Shown: positions 1-5,896 of the stretch, piece by piece
Layout: each line of letters begins with the position of its first letter
Position numbering within the stretch: position 1 is the stretch's first letter
Assembly: GCA_946478965.1 (NCBI GenBank)
Contig: CAMLDQ010000085.1
Location: 1 to 8,322 of the forward strand
Source of the DNA: an uncultured Methylobacillus sp.
Lineage (GTDB): Bacteria > Pseudomonadota > Gammaproteobacteria > Burkholderiales > Methylophilaceae
Direction of reading: 5' to 3'
DNA: 8,322 nt
The notes under the pieces: generated by a model
The model's database searches: none
Told to the model about the DNA's origin: nothing
What the model saw: only the letters and a program-made list of their open reading frames with translations
Position numbers and translations under genes: made by a program

Positions 1-363
1 CTGGTCGCCGTTGTTGAGCAGCGCGTTCATCGCCATCACGATCAGCTCGGACACGCCGTTGCCGACGATGACATCGTCGGTGGTCACACCCTTGATGTTT
101 TTCTGCTGGGTGTAGTGCACGATGGCGCGACGCGCGGCGAACAGCCCCTTGGAATCGCTGTAGCCCGACGCATCCGGCAGGTTGTGGATCACGTCCTGCA
201 CGATCTCTTCCGGCGCTTCGAAGCCGAATGGCGCGGGATTACCGATGTTCAGCTTGATGATGCGGTGGCCTTCGTCCTCCATCTCGCGCGCTCGCGCCAG
301 CACCGGGCCACGGATGTCGTAGCACACGTTATTGAGCTTGGAGGATTTGAGTATGGGTTGCAC
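1..363 (-). CDS. alaA: Alanine-type aminotransferase (AlaA family), N-terminal 121 residues, cut by the window edge
   Basis: A pyridoxal-phosphate aminotransferase of the class I/II fold, most like E. coli AlaA, which makes alanine from pyruvate with glutamate as amino donor in the cytoplasm. The visible N-terminus carries family blocks close to AlaA: SSKLNNVCYDIRGPV near residues 6-20, KLNIGNPAPFGF near 38-49, GYSDSKGL near 68-75 and the glycine-rich IVGNGVSELIV near 99-109. The PLP lysine would lie beyond the left edge. No ATG fits; I chose the GTG at 363-361, which gives MQPILKSSKL, the same length as the E. coli start. The Shine-Dalgarno sequence before it is poor. The gene lies on the same strand, 90 nt downstream of the flavin operon, with a possible promoter of its own. 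The family call is strong; the exact start is less sure. Confidence 0.9.
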   Translation of the reverse strand, partial: MQPILKSSKLNNVCYDIRGPVLARAREMEDEGHRIIKLNIGNPAPFGFEAPEEIVQDVIHNLPDASGYSDSKGLFAARRAIVHYTQQKNIKGVTTDDVIVGNGVSELIVMAMNALLNNGDQ

Positions 364-388
364 GATGCCGTTTTTCGCGTCAGATAAA

Positions 389-412
389 GGGGCGATTTTA
401 CCTTGTCGCCCC
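389..412 (-). terminator. Possible terminator hairpin at the end of the flavin operon
   Basis: The minus strand reads GGGGCGA, a 10-nt loop, then TCGCCCC followed by TTTAT. The 7-bp stem is perfect and GC-rich but the loop is long and the T tract is only three residues, so this is at best a weak intrinsic terminator. Its place, 40-65 nt after the last gene of the operon and before alaA, is what one would expect. Confidence 0.35.
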
Positions 413-424
413 ACACCCAAGCAA
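395..424 (-). promoter_or_regulatory. Possible sigma70-type promoter for alaA
   Basis: On the minus strand TTGCTT (424-419) and TAAAAT (400-395) are separated by 18 nt. The -10 matches the consensus at 5 of 6 positions, the -35 at only 3. It would start transcription near 388, about 25 nt before the GTG codon. It overlaps the hairpin at 389-412, so either or both may be fortuitous. Confidence 0.3.
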
Positions 425-453
425 TTCAAACTACGGCGCTTTTTCCGCCAGCC

Positions 454-909
454 TCAATAATGCCGATGCCCGCCGTGATGCACCGCCCGGCGAAAACCGA
501 TGACGGCATGATAGACGAACAATCCGGCCAGCAGCAGCCCCGCCAGCAGATGCAGCACGGCCGTCTTGTTTGCAATCGCGTCGTCGGATAGATAGTAAAT
601 GCCGATGGCCGTCGCCATCAGCAGCAACAGCAGCAGCGCCATACCGACCCCGCTGCGCCAATGCTTGCGGTGACGCCATCCGGCACGCATATGGACGTTC
701 CACAAGGCTCCCATCATGCTCATCATCCAGAATGCCAGCGTCGCATGCGCTGCCCCCATCGCGATCTGCGCATGGTCGCGCAGGCGCCACGGCACATCCC
801 ATTCCAGCCGCACGTCAAGCGTGGTCGGCGTCAGCAAGCCGCCGGTCGCCATCAAACCCAGCATGGTCAGCAGCAGCAGCAGGTAGAACCAGCGCGGATA
901 CCCTCTCAT
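454..909 (-). CDS. Four-helix membrane protein, DUF4405/cytochrome b-like, last gene of the flavin operon
   Basis: A 151-residue inner-membrane protein with four predicted helices (about 8-27, 52-71, 88-107 and 117-138). Histidines sit in or near the helices: H46, H55, H73, H120 and H134. The H73 region (NVHMRAGWRHRKHW) resembles the histidine-plus-tryptophan end of a helix in DUF4405-type proteins, small b-type cytochromes that often accompany secreted flavinylated proteins. Haem binding is inferred from the histidines. The C-terminus ends in a His-rich tail, HHGGHRH (144-150). The ATG at 909-907 overlaps the apbE stop (ATGA), so translation is probably coupled; this start gives a proper first helix. 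A longer in-frame reading upstream would run inside apbE and is not credible. Likely job: pass electrons between the membrane quinone pool and the secreted flavoprotein. It could instead be another four-helix cytochrome family. Confidence 0.7.
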   Translation of the reverse strand: MRGYPRWFYLLLLLTMLGLMATGGLLTPTTLDVRLEWDVPWRLRDHAQIAMGAAHATLAFWMMSMMGALWNVHMRAGWRHRKHWRSGVGMALLLLLLMATAIGIYYLSDDAIANKTAVLHLLAGLLLAGLFVYHAVIGFRRAVHHGGHRHY

Positions 910-1697
910 GCGCCCCGCCCTGATACAAGCCGGCCGCCCAGCCGTCGAACCAGCGCCTCCCGCTCTGCAGCGGCGGCAACGCTCGCCACCTTGGTCAAGG
1001 CATCGGCACGCCATGCGGTGCGTGCCATCACGGTCCAGACACCCACTTCCGGCGACACCCCACCACCGACGATCCAGGCCGGAAAATCCCGGTCCGGCCG
1101 GTCGCGCACGCAAGAGCTTGCAACCGCCGCATCCCGTAAGCCGCCCAACATGCTGCGGCGGCCATCCGATTCGCGCCGCTCGACCGGCAACACCAGTTCG
1201 CCGAACGCACGCAAATCGCCGCCGGCATTCACCCAGCCGGCCACGATCCCGCATCGACGCAACGCACGCACCGCGCAGTCCACCGCATACCCCTTGGCGA
1301 TACCGTCCAGGGTTATTCGTACCGGGCGCCGCAAGCGTGCCCGGTTCCCGCACAGCTCGATATCGTCCGCATGTCCCCTGTCCAGATAGTCGCCACAGCC
1401 GTGATCGGGCAAGACGCCCTTGCGCACCAGCGCCCCACCCACGGTGCAGTTGAAACGCCCGCCGCTGGCTTGCGTCATCGCGCATGCCAGCCGCAAAACA
1501 CGCATGCCGTGCGGATGCACATCGACCCAATCGCCGCCCGCCATGTTCAGGCGCGACAGCTCGCTGCGCGAATCGTGAAAGCTCAGTGCCGCCTGGATTT
1601 CGCCAATCGCTGCAAACGCGGCGTCGATCGCCGATGACACATCCGCATTCTGGGACTGCGCGCCGATCTCGACGTAGGTGCCCAGCAAGGGTCGCAT
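906..1697 (-). CDS. apbE: FAD:protein FMN transferase, short divergent ApbE
   Basis: ApbE proteins split FAD and attach FMN through a phosphoester bond to a Ser/Thr of a target protein outside the cytoplasm. This one has 263 residues, below the usual 300-350. Family blocks in order: RPLLGTYVEI (2-11), the HDSRSELSRLN region (41-51), GGRFNCTVGGAL (79-90), ITLDGIAKGYAVD (128-140), NAGGDLR (157-163) and ADALTKV (231-237). The ATG at 1697 is chosen because AAGG lies 8 nt before it and it follows the previous stop by 10 nt; a GTG at 1715 is the alternative. No signal peptide is visible, although many ApbE proteins are exported. The usual H-I-x-D-P-x-T-G block is not recognisable between residues 195 and 228, and the metal-site threonine is displaced. 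The partner is almost surely the FMN-binding protein encoded just upstream. Confidence 0.88.
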   Translation of the reverse strand: MRPLLGTYVEIGAQSQNADVSSAIDAAFAAIGEIQAALSFHDSRSELSRLNMAGGDWVDVHPHGMRVLRLACAMTQASGGRFNCTVGGALVRKGVLPDHGCGDYLDRGHADDIELCGNRARLRRPVRITLDGIAKGYAVDCAVRALRRCGIVAGWVNAGGDLRAFGELVLPVERRESDGRRSMLGGLRDAAVASSCVRDRPDRDFPAWIVGGGVSPEVGVWTVMARTAWRADALTKVASVAAAAEREALVRRLGGRLVSGRGA

Positions 1698-1707
1698 GCG
1701 TTTTGCC

Positions 1708-2253
1708 TTATTCACCGCCCAGCGCCACTTTCTGCAGTGCCAGCAAGCGCTTGACGCCATCGGTCAGGTTGCGGCTGGACAGAGTTGCGCCGCTGATGTT
1801 CGGGATATCCTCGTCGAGCTTGAACGGATCGGCCAGCGTCTTGCCCTTGAAATGCTGGCGCCAGGCCGCATTGCGCACCTGGTCGCCCTTGGTCTCGCGG
1901 TAGCTCATGATCTCGATGCCCAGCACATGACCATCCGGCGACAAGCCGACGCCATAGGTGATGAACTCGTGCTTGCCGACCACGTCGTCCACCACGAACC
2001 ACCCCTGAAAGACACCTTCCTGCTCCATGCGCCAGACCTTCTGTTCTTCCCAGCGCTGACGCACGCCGGCCAGCGCCTTGATCTTGTCGCGCTGGGCTTC
2101 GCTCAACTTGACCAGCATGGGTTTCGCGGTACCCGCGTCAGGAAAAATCGATTTCTGCGCCTGCTCGGCGGTCAGGTAATCCACGGCATACGCCGGTGTC
2201 ACGATAGCGGCCATCGGCACCAGCCATAGCCCGGTCAGATTGCGTTCTCGCAT
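1708..2253 (-). CDS. Secreted FMN-binding protein with covalent flavinylation motif
   Basis: A 181-residue protein with a signal peptide (hydrophobic stretch then AYA, cleavage after residue 23) and an FMN_bind domain of the NqrC/RnfG type. The domain shows YRETKGDQVRNAAW (118-131) and, near the end, the flavinylation motif SGATLS (154-159); Thr157 is the likely FMN attachment site. It lacks the transmembrane anchor of NqrC and RnfG, so after processing it should be a soluble periplasmic electron carrier, perhaps docking to the small membrane cytochrome of the same operon. The ATG at 2253 has a strong AGGAGA Shine-Dalgarno sequence overlapping the end of the preceding gene, and it yields a clean signal peptide. 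The gene sits between the outer-membrane protein gene and apbE, its modifying enzyme. Confidence 0.88.
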   Translation of the reverse strand: MRERNLTGLWLVPMAAIVTPAYAVDYLTAEQAQKSIFPDAGTAKPMLVKLSEAQRDKIKALAGVRQRWEEQKVWRMEQEGVFQGWFVVDDVVGKHEFITYGVGLSPDGHVLGIEIMSYRETKGDQVRNAAWRQHFKGKTLADPFKLDEDIPNISGATLSSRNLTDGVKRLLALQKVALGGE

Positions 2254-2263
2254 GGCATCTCCT

Positions 2264-3172
2264 TCAGAAATCCATACCAACCTTGATGCGGAATTCCTGC
2301 TTGGTCTTCTCGATCAGATGCAAGTTGTTATCGGTCTGCCCGGTATATTCCGGCCCGCCCCCTCTCAACTGCGGAAACCAGGTAGCGGTAGCCCAGAACT
2401 TTTCACCGCCGTAGTGCAGGGTCGGTCCGGCAAACAGGGACCAGCGCTCCTGCCCCACTTCCGTTTCAAACTCCGTCTGGTACTGCACTTCCCCGCCGAT
2501 GAACCAGTTGGGGGCAAATCGGTAAGTCAGGCCGGTCGATGCGGTCAGTTCGATTTCCATCTCGGGGTCGGTCGGCCATTCGAAATCGGCCGGCAAGGTC
2601 GCGAGGCGCGCTGCCGATAACGCCGAGCGATCCGCATATGTAGCTTCCATCCCTACATTGCCTGCCCACACCATCTGCCCTTCCATATAGTATTTCTGCG
2701 CGGCCAGCGTGCCTTCGATATGGTAGGAGTCCTTGTCCAGGCCGGAGTGCTTGTCCAGCCAGTCGTAACTTAACCCCAGGATGCCCGCCAGACCGAAGTC
2801 GTCCTTGGCCGGGCTCAGGAAGTTGTACTTGAACTCCGCTTCAACGCCGGACGGCCGCATGCCGTAACTCTCGTCGCCGGGAATGTAGGCATCGATCTGT
2901 ATCCCCTTGATGTCGACAGACTGCATCTTGAGGTAGCCCGCCACAGTGAAGCGGTCGCTAACGCCGTACTCGATTTCGGTCTTGGAATCCCAGGCATGAT
3001 AGGAACCGACATCCTTGTCGTCCCGGTAGGTCAAGGTCTGGTCGAGTTCCATGGTTCCTTTCGGCAGCGTTTCCGCACCTTTGACATAGCCAAACAGATT
3101 TTCGTCGGCAAATGCAGTCTGCGAGGCCGCCAATGCAGCCAAAACAAGCGAGGATGAGACAAGATGACGCAT
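2264..3172 (-). CDS. Outer-membrane beta-barrel protein (DUF6662-like), first gene of the Fur-controlled operon
   Basis: A 302-residue protein with a Sec signal peptide (cleavage after AFA, residue 22) and a mature chain rich in alternating polar and aromatic strands, ending in ...IKVGMDF with a C-terminal Phe as in many outer-membrane barrels. The start of the mature chain (ENLFGYVKGAETLPKG, 24-39) fits what I remember of the DUF6662 family, whose function is not known to me. TDRFTV-like and NWFIGG-like strand blocks are consistent with a barrel of 12 or more strands, but I cannot count strands reliably. The ATG at 3172 has AGGGAG about 10 nt upstream. It is the first gene behind the Fur-box promoter and lies 10 nt before the FMN-binding gene. 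Inferred role: outer-membrane partner of the flavin system, perhaps a porin or a barrel that lets iron species meet the periplasmic electron carrier. Confidence 0.75.
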   Translation of the reverse strand: MRHLVSSSLVLAALAASQTAFADENLFGYVKGAETLPKGTMELDQTLTYRDDKDVGSYHAWDSKTEIEYGVSDRFTVAGYLKMQSVDIKGIQIDAYIPGDESYGMRPSGVEAEFKYNFLSPAKDDFGLAGILGLSYDWLDKHSGLDKDSYHIEGTLAAQKYYMEGQMVWAGNVGMEATYADRSALSAARLATLPADFEWPTDPEMEIELTASTGLTYRFAPNWFIGGEVQYQTEFETEVGQERWSLFAGPTLHYGGEKFWATATWFPQLRGGGPEYTGQTDNNLHLIEKTKQEFRIKVGMDF

Positions 3173-3205
3173 GATTGAGAAGCTCCCTGATTAAAATTGT
3201 TATAT

Positions 3206-3234
3206 ATGATAATCATTATCATTTAGATTATCAA
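3206..3234 (-). promoter_or_regulatory. Sigma70-type promoter of the flavin operon
   Basis: On the minus strand TTGATA (3234-3229) and TATCAT (3211-3206) are separated by exactly 17 nt; each hexamer differs from the consensus at one position. Transcription would start near 3199, giving a short leader of roughly 27 nt to the ATG at 3172. The region is strikingly AT-rich in a GC-rich window. The Fur box lies inside the spacer and the -10. Confidence 0.7.
3207..3221. promoter_or_regulatory. Fur box (perfect 7-1-7 inverted repeat)
   Basis: TGATAATCATTATCA is a perfect TGATAAT-N-ATTATCA palindrome, the core recognised by Fe(II)-loaded Fur. Extended to 3202-3220 it matches the classical 19-bp consensus at 15 positions. 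A further half site, ATTATCA, follows at 3227-3233. The box overlaps the -10 and spacer of the operon promoter, so binding should block RNA polymerase when iron is plentiful. The same box could also affect the plus-strand gene at 3326, but I see no convincing promoter for that gene around it. Confidence 0.85.
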
Positions 3235-3325
3235 TATTGTTATTGTAAGAAAACGTTAAGCAGGGAACTTTCGCCTGGCCGGACATGGCTTATCATGGAA
3301 CATGCATCATCAGAGGAACGCTGCA

Positions 3326-3712
3326 ATGAAACTCCATCTCACCCAGGCCGCCGGCAATCAACTGATAACCGGTTACGGTACCGGATGGGTCGCCGTTAAT
3401 GAAACGCGTCATACCGGAAGCCTGATCGTCCTCCCCAACCGACTGATCGCCGACTGGTCGGTCAACCGCGTTGACGAGCTGACTGCCGAGCATTTCGTCG
3501 AAATAGCCGATCTCCAACCGGAAATCGTATTGCTCGGCACCGGAGCAACCCAGCGTTTCGTGCATCCGCGCCTGTCCCGCCCATTGCTGGAGGCCGGCGT
3601 CGGACTCGAATGCATGGACACGGCGGCCGCCTGCCGCACCTACAACATCCTCATGGCCGAAGGCCGCCATGTACTGGCCGCGCTGCTGATGGCCACAGAG
3701 CACTCCCGGTGA
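3326..3712 (+). CDS. Mth938/NDUFAF3-like (DUF498) protein
   Basis: A 128-residue cytoplasmic protein of the Mth938-like fold. Blocks typical of the family are visible: GYGTGWVAVN (16-25), PEIVLLGTGATQRF (65-78), and the C-terminal part with GVGLECMDTAAACRTYNIL (91-109) and the EGRHVLAALL ending (111-120). The eukaryotic relative NDUFAF3 is a complex I assembly factor; the role of the bacterial proteins is not established, so I give no function. The ATG at 3326 has AGAGGA about 10 nt upstream. An in-frame ATG at 3302 would add eight residues and has poorer support. The stop overlaps the GTG of the next gene, so the two are probably co-expressed. The gene is divergent from the Fur-controlled operon. 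Confidence 0.8.
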   Translation: MKLHLTQAAGNQLITGYGTGWVAVNETRHTGSLIVLPNRLIADWSVNRVDELTAEHFVEIADLQPEIVLLGTGATQRFVHPRLSRPLLEAGVGLECMDTAAACRTYNILMAEGRHVLAALLMATEHSR

Positions 3713-4047
3713 TTGCCTGGCCGGCCATCGTCCACTACCGCGGCGATGCTGCGCTAGCCTACGTTGAAAACCAGGCTGCATGGGATGCCGCCCTGCACCC
3801 GCATGGCGCCCGCATCTGTCCTGGCGACCGGCTGATCGATGCGAATGGACACATTCACGCACTGTTCCCGGGCCAACACGGCACCACGGAGATAGTGCCG
3901 AGCGAGGCGACTGCCACACTGGAGGAAGTCATTGCATTGATACGTGCGCATGCCGCCCAGGAAGGCGCATGCTGCGTCGCGAAATTCCATGCGCTCACGT
4001 TCGCCGAAGCAATTGCCGCTCTACGGGACATGGAGCACGCGGCATAA
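3709..4047 (+). CDS. Small protein of unknown function, possibly DUF4144
   Basis: A 112-residue protein starting at a GTG that shares GTGA with the stop of the preceding gene, a classic coupled start. The N-terminus WPAIVHYRGDAALAYV (4-19), a DRLID segment (44-48) and a C-terminal helical part (TLEEVIALIRAHAAQEG, then TFAEAIAALRDM) remind me of the DUF4144 family, but I cannot check this. No signal peptide or membrane helix is visible, so it should be cytoplasmic. Reading the frame from ATG codons further upstream would place the start deep inside the Mth938-like gene; the GTG is much more likely. The function is unknown; co-expression with the Mth938-like protein is the only clue. Confidence 0.72.
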   Translation: MIAWPAIVHYRGDAALAYVENQAAWDAALHPHGARICPGDRLIDANGHIHALFPGQHGTTEIVPSEATATLEEVIALIRAHAAQEGACCVAKFHALTFAEAIAALRDMEHAA

Positions 4048-4062
4048 CCGCGGCCTCCCCGG

Positions 4063-4080
4063 CCGGCAAATTCTTGCCGG
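4063..4080 (+). terminator. Stem-loop after the Mth938-like/unknown gene pair
   Basis: CCGGCAA-ATTC-TTGCCGG is a perfect 7-bp stem with a 4-nt loop, 15 nt after the TAA stop. No T tract follows, so it may be a weak or factor-assisted terminator or an mRNA-stabilising hairpin. The rest of the 206-nt gap up to 4253 is fairly AT-rich and may hold the stator promoter; TTGCAA (4116-4121) and GATACT (4140-4145) with 18 nt between them is the best pair I find, and it is weak. Confidence 0.4.
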
Positions 4081-4253
4081 GCACTTCGCTATGCCGCCGG
4101 GGAACCCGTTATCAATTGCAAATTCGTCTTTTATATTCAGATACTTGTAGAAATATCAGCCATCGGCCCGATAATTGCTTTCTGGTCAGATAATGTTTAC
4201 CCGCACCGGCAAGCGATCCATGTGGCCCGGTCGCGAAGAGGAACCAGAACCGC

Positions 4254-5048
4254 ATGCTGACAGAACCACGCGACGTCCCCGATATCGAACCTTCCCCGGA
4301 ACCGGGGCAAGGCACCAACGCCCCGAATAACCGGGAATCCGTCAGCACTTCTCCCGCCGCGCATCGCTGGCACTTTATCGACCACAACACCATCGAGATA
4401 CCTTCCCACTGGTCCGTGCCATGGGCAGACCTGATGATGGTGATGATGGTGATGTTCGCCGTCATGTATGCCGCCAAACTGCAGCACCGGGATGCCCGGG
4501 CAGTACCGCAGCAGCATGCCCCCGTCTCCGCCACGCTGCCGCCACGTGCGGAAAAACCGAAGCCTGTGAAATCCCCGCAGGCGCAGCTGTCCACCGATGA
4601 GTTGTTCAAGCTAAGCGAAAAACTGGTGCGGGAGGCCAACCTCGGCGACATCGACGTCGCACTGACCGACAACAATGCGATCAAGGTCAGCGTGCACGGC
4701 AACCTGTTTTTCGACCTGGGCACCACCGACCTGAAACCGGAAGCGATCACCTTCCTCAACCAGTTATCCGGCATACTGGCGACCAACAACTACAAGATCG
4801 AGGTTTCCGGCCATACCGACGACTTCCCGATCAGCAGTCCGGCCTACCCGACAAACTGGGAGCTTTCGACCGCCCGCGCGGCCCGCGTTGCACGCTACCT
4901 GATCCAGCAGGGCAATCTTGAACCCGGCCGCTTCTCCGTGATCGGCCACGCCTCCTACCAACCCACCGTGCCGAACGACTCGCTCGCCAACAAGGCGAAG
5001 AACCGGCGCGTGGAAATCGTCATCACCCGCGAAGAATACCGCCCATGA
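4254..5048 (+). CDS. motB: MotB-like stator protein with OmpA peptidoglycan-binding domain
   Basis: A 264-residue stator subunit. The N-terminal 53 residues are cytoplasmic and Pro/Ser-rich, longer than in E. coli MotB. One transmembrane helix follows (about 54-75), beginning WSVPWADLMM; Asp59 matches the ion-binding aspartate of MotB (Asp32 in E. coli). After a proline-rich linker (about 85-110) the OmpA-like domain (about 145-260) shows SGHTDD (185-190), NWELSTARA (201-209) and NRRVEIVI (250-257), the peptidoglycan-binding signature. It anchors the ion channel formed with MotA to the cell wall. GAGG lies about 12 nt before the ATG. The next gene overlaps by 4 nt (ATGA). The gene order motB-motA is the reverse of the usual. 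The pore helix is unusually rich in Met. A non-flagellar MotB-like role is possible. Confidence 0.88.
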   Translation: MLTEPRDVPDIEPSPEPGQGTNAPNNRESVSTSPAAHRWHFIDHNTIEIPSHWSVPWADLMMVMMVMFAVMYAAKLQHRDARAVPQQHAPVSATLPPRAEKPKPVKSPQAQLSTDELFKLSEKLVREANLGDIDVALTDNNAIKVSVHGNLFFDLGTTDLKPEAITFLNQLSGILATNNYKIEVSGHTDDFPISSPAYPTNWELSTARAARVARYLIQQGNLEPGRFSVIGHASYQPTVPNDSLANKAKNRRVEIVITREEYRP

Positions 5049-5896
5049 AAACGCACACCCACTCCCTCTGGGGCATCGCCCTCTGCACCATCCTGCTGTT
5101 CAGCACCTTCTTCATCAGCGACGGCAGGACCATGATGCTCAACACCGAAGGGCTGCTCGTCGTGGTCGGCGGCACCATAGGCGCGATGTTCATCAGCTAC
5201 CCGAAAAAATCGCTGGTGGCCGCTTTCAAGGTTGCGGTGAACAGTTACCAGTCCGCAGTGCCCACCGGCGAGGAAATCGTCGACTCGCTGCTGGATCTTT
5301 CCATCAAATCGCGGCTCGACGGCCTGCTGGCGCTGGAGAAAGACGGCGAACGCACCAGCGTGCTGTTCCTGGAACGTGCGCTCTCCATGCTGGTGGATGG
5401 GTTCAGCCTGGAGGAATTGCGCGACGCGCTGCATACGGAAATCAGCTTCTTTCAGCAACGTCGCGCGCAGCATGAACGCGTGTTTCGCCATATGGCGCTG
5501 CTGGCTCCGGCCTTCGGCGTCGCCGGCGGCGTGGTTGGGCTGGTCGGCATGCTGGGCGGCATCAGCGACTCCGCGGTGGTGCTGCATACCATCCCGGTAG
5601 CACTGACTTCGACGCTGTACGGCATTCTGCTTGCCTACCTGCTGTGCATTCCCGTTGCTGAAAATATCCACGCCAAGACGCAGGAGGAACTGCTGATTCT
5701 GAAGCTGATTACGGACGGCGTCGCCCTGATCGGTCAGGAATACAACACCATCCGCCTGCAAACGCGCCTGCAAGCCTTCGTCACGCCGCAACAGCGCAAT
5801 ATCCAGCACAAGAGCTTCAGCGAAATCCGCAACCGCTACGAAGAAATGCGCTTGAGCCGTTCGCGGCCCGTCGGATTGAGGGAAGAACGCCCCTAA
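5045..5896 (+). CDS. motA: MotA-like stator channel protein
   Basis: A 283-residue inner-membrane protein of the MotA/TolQ/ExbB family, MotA branch by length and layout. Four helices: about 7-24, 36-51, 151-171 and 185-205, with a cytoplasmic loop of about 100 residues between helices 2 and 3. Loop blocks match MotA: LDGLLALEKD (91-100) and FLERALSMLVDG (108-119), the region that touches the rotor protein FliG. Pro155 (LAPAFG) and Pro203 (CIPVAE) correspond to the two functional prolines of E. coli MotA (P173, P222), and PVALTSTLYGILLAY (184-198) is the family signature of helix 4. Together with the upstream MotB-like protein it would form an ion channel that drives rotation. No other flagellar gene is in view. 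The stop overlaps the end of dinB on the other strand by 4 bp. Confidence 0.88.
   Translation: MKTHTHSLWGIALCTILLFSTFFISDGRTMMLNTEGLLVVVGGTIGAMFISYPKKSLVAAFKVAVNSYQSAVPTGEEIVDSLLDLSIKSRLDGLLALEKDGERTSVLFLERALSMLVDGFSLEELRDALHTEISFFQQRRAQHERVFRHMALLAPAFGVAGGVVGLVGMLGGISDSAVVLHTIPVALTSTLYGILLAYLLCIPVAENIHAKTQEELLILKLITDGVALIGQEYNTIRLQTRLQAFVTPQQRNIQHKSFSEIRNRYEEMRLSRSRPVGLREERP

Noticed and set aside
661..1389. Open frames on the plus strand opposite apbE and the small membrane protein
   Set aside because: Translations are rich in Arg, Pro, Ser and His with no recognisable domain; the minus-strand frames hold clear family motifs.
454..1530. Longer in-frame start (358 codons) for the small membrane protein
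   Set aside because: The added part lies out of frame inside apbE and looks like shadow translation; the ATG at 909 overlaps the apbE stop and gives a proper first helix.
1708..2253. NqrC or RnfG subunit of a sodium pump or Rnf complex
   Set aside because: It shares the FMN-binding domain, but has a cleavable signal peptide instead of an anchor and no other Nqr or Rnf genes lie nearby.
4193..4330. Small open frame of 45 codons overlapping the start of the MotB-like gene
   Set aside because: Arg/Pro-rich product without motifs, no good Shine-Dalgarno sequence, and most of it lies within the motB frame.
4254..5896. Zorya-type defence system (ZorA/ZorB are MotA/MotB-like)
   Set aside because: The gene order is reversed, the MotA-like protein lacks the long ZorA tail and has the typical MotA loop, and no ZorC, ZorD or ZorE follows; the next gene is dinB on the other strand.
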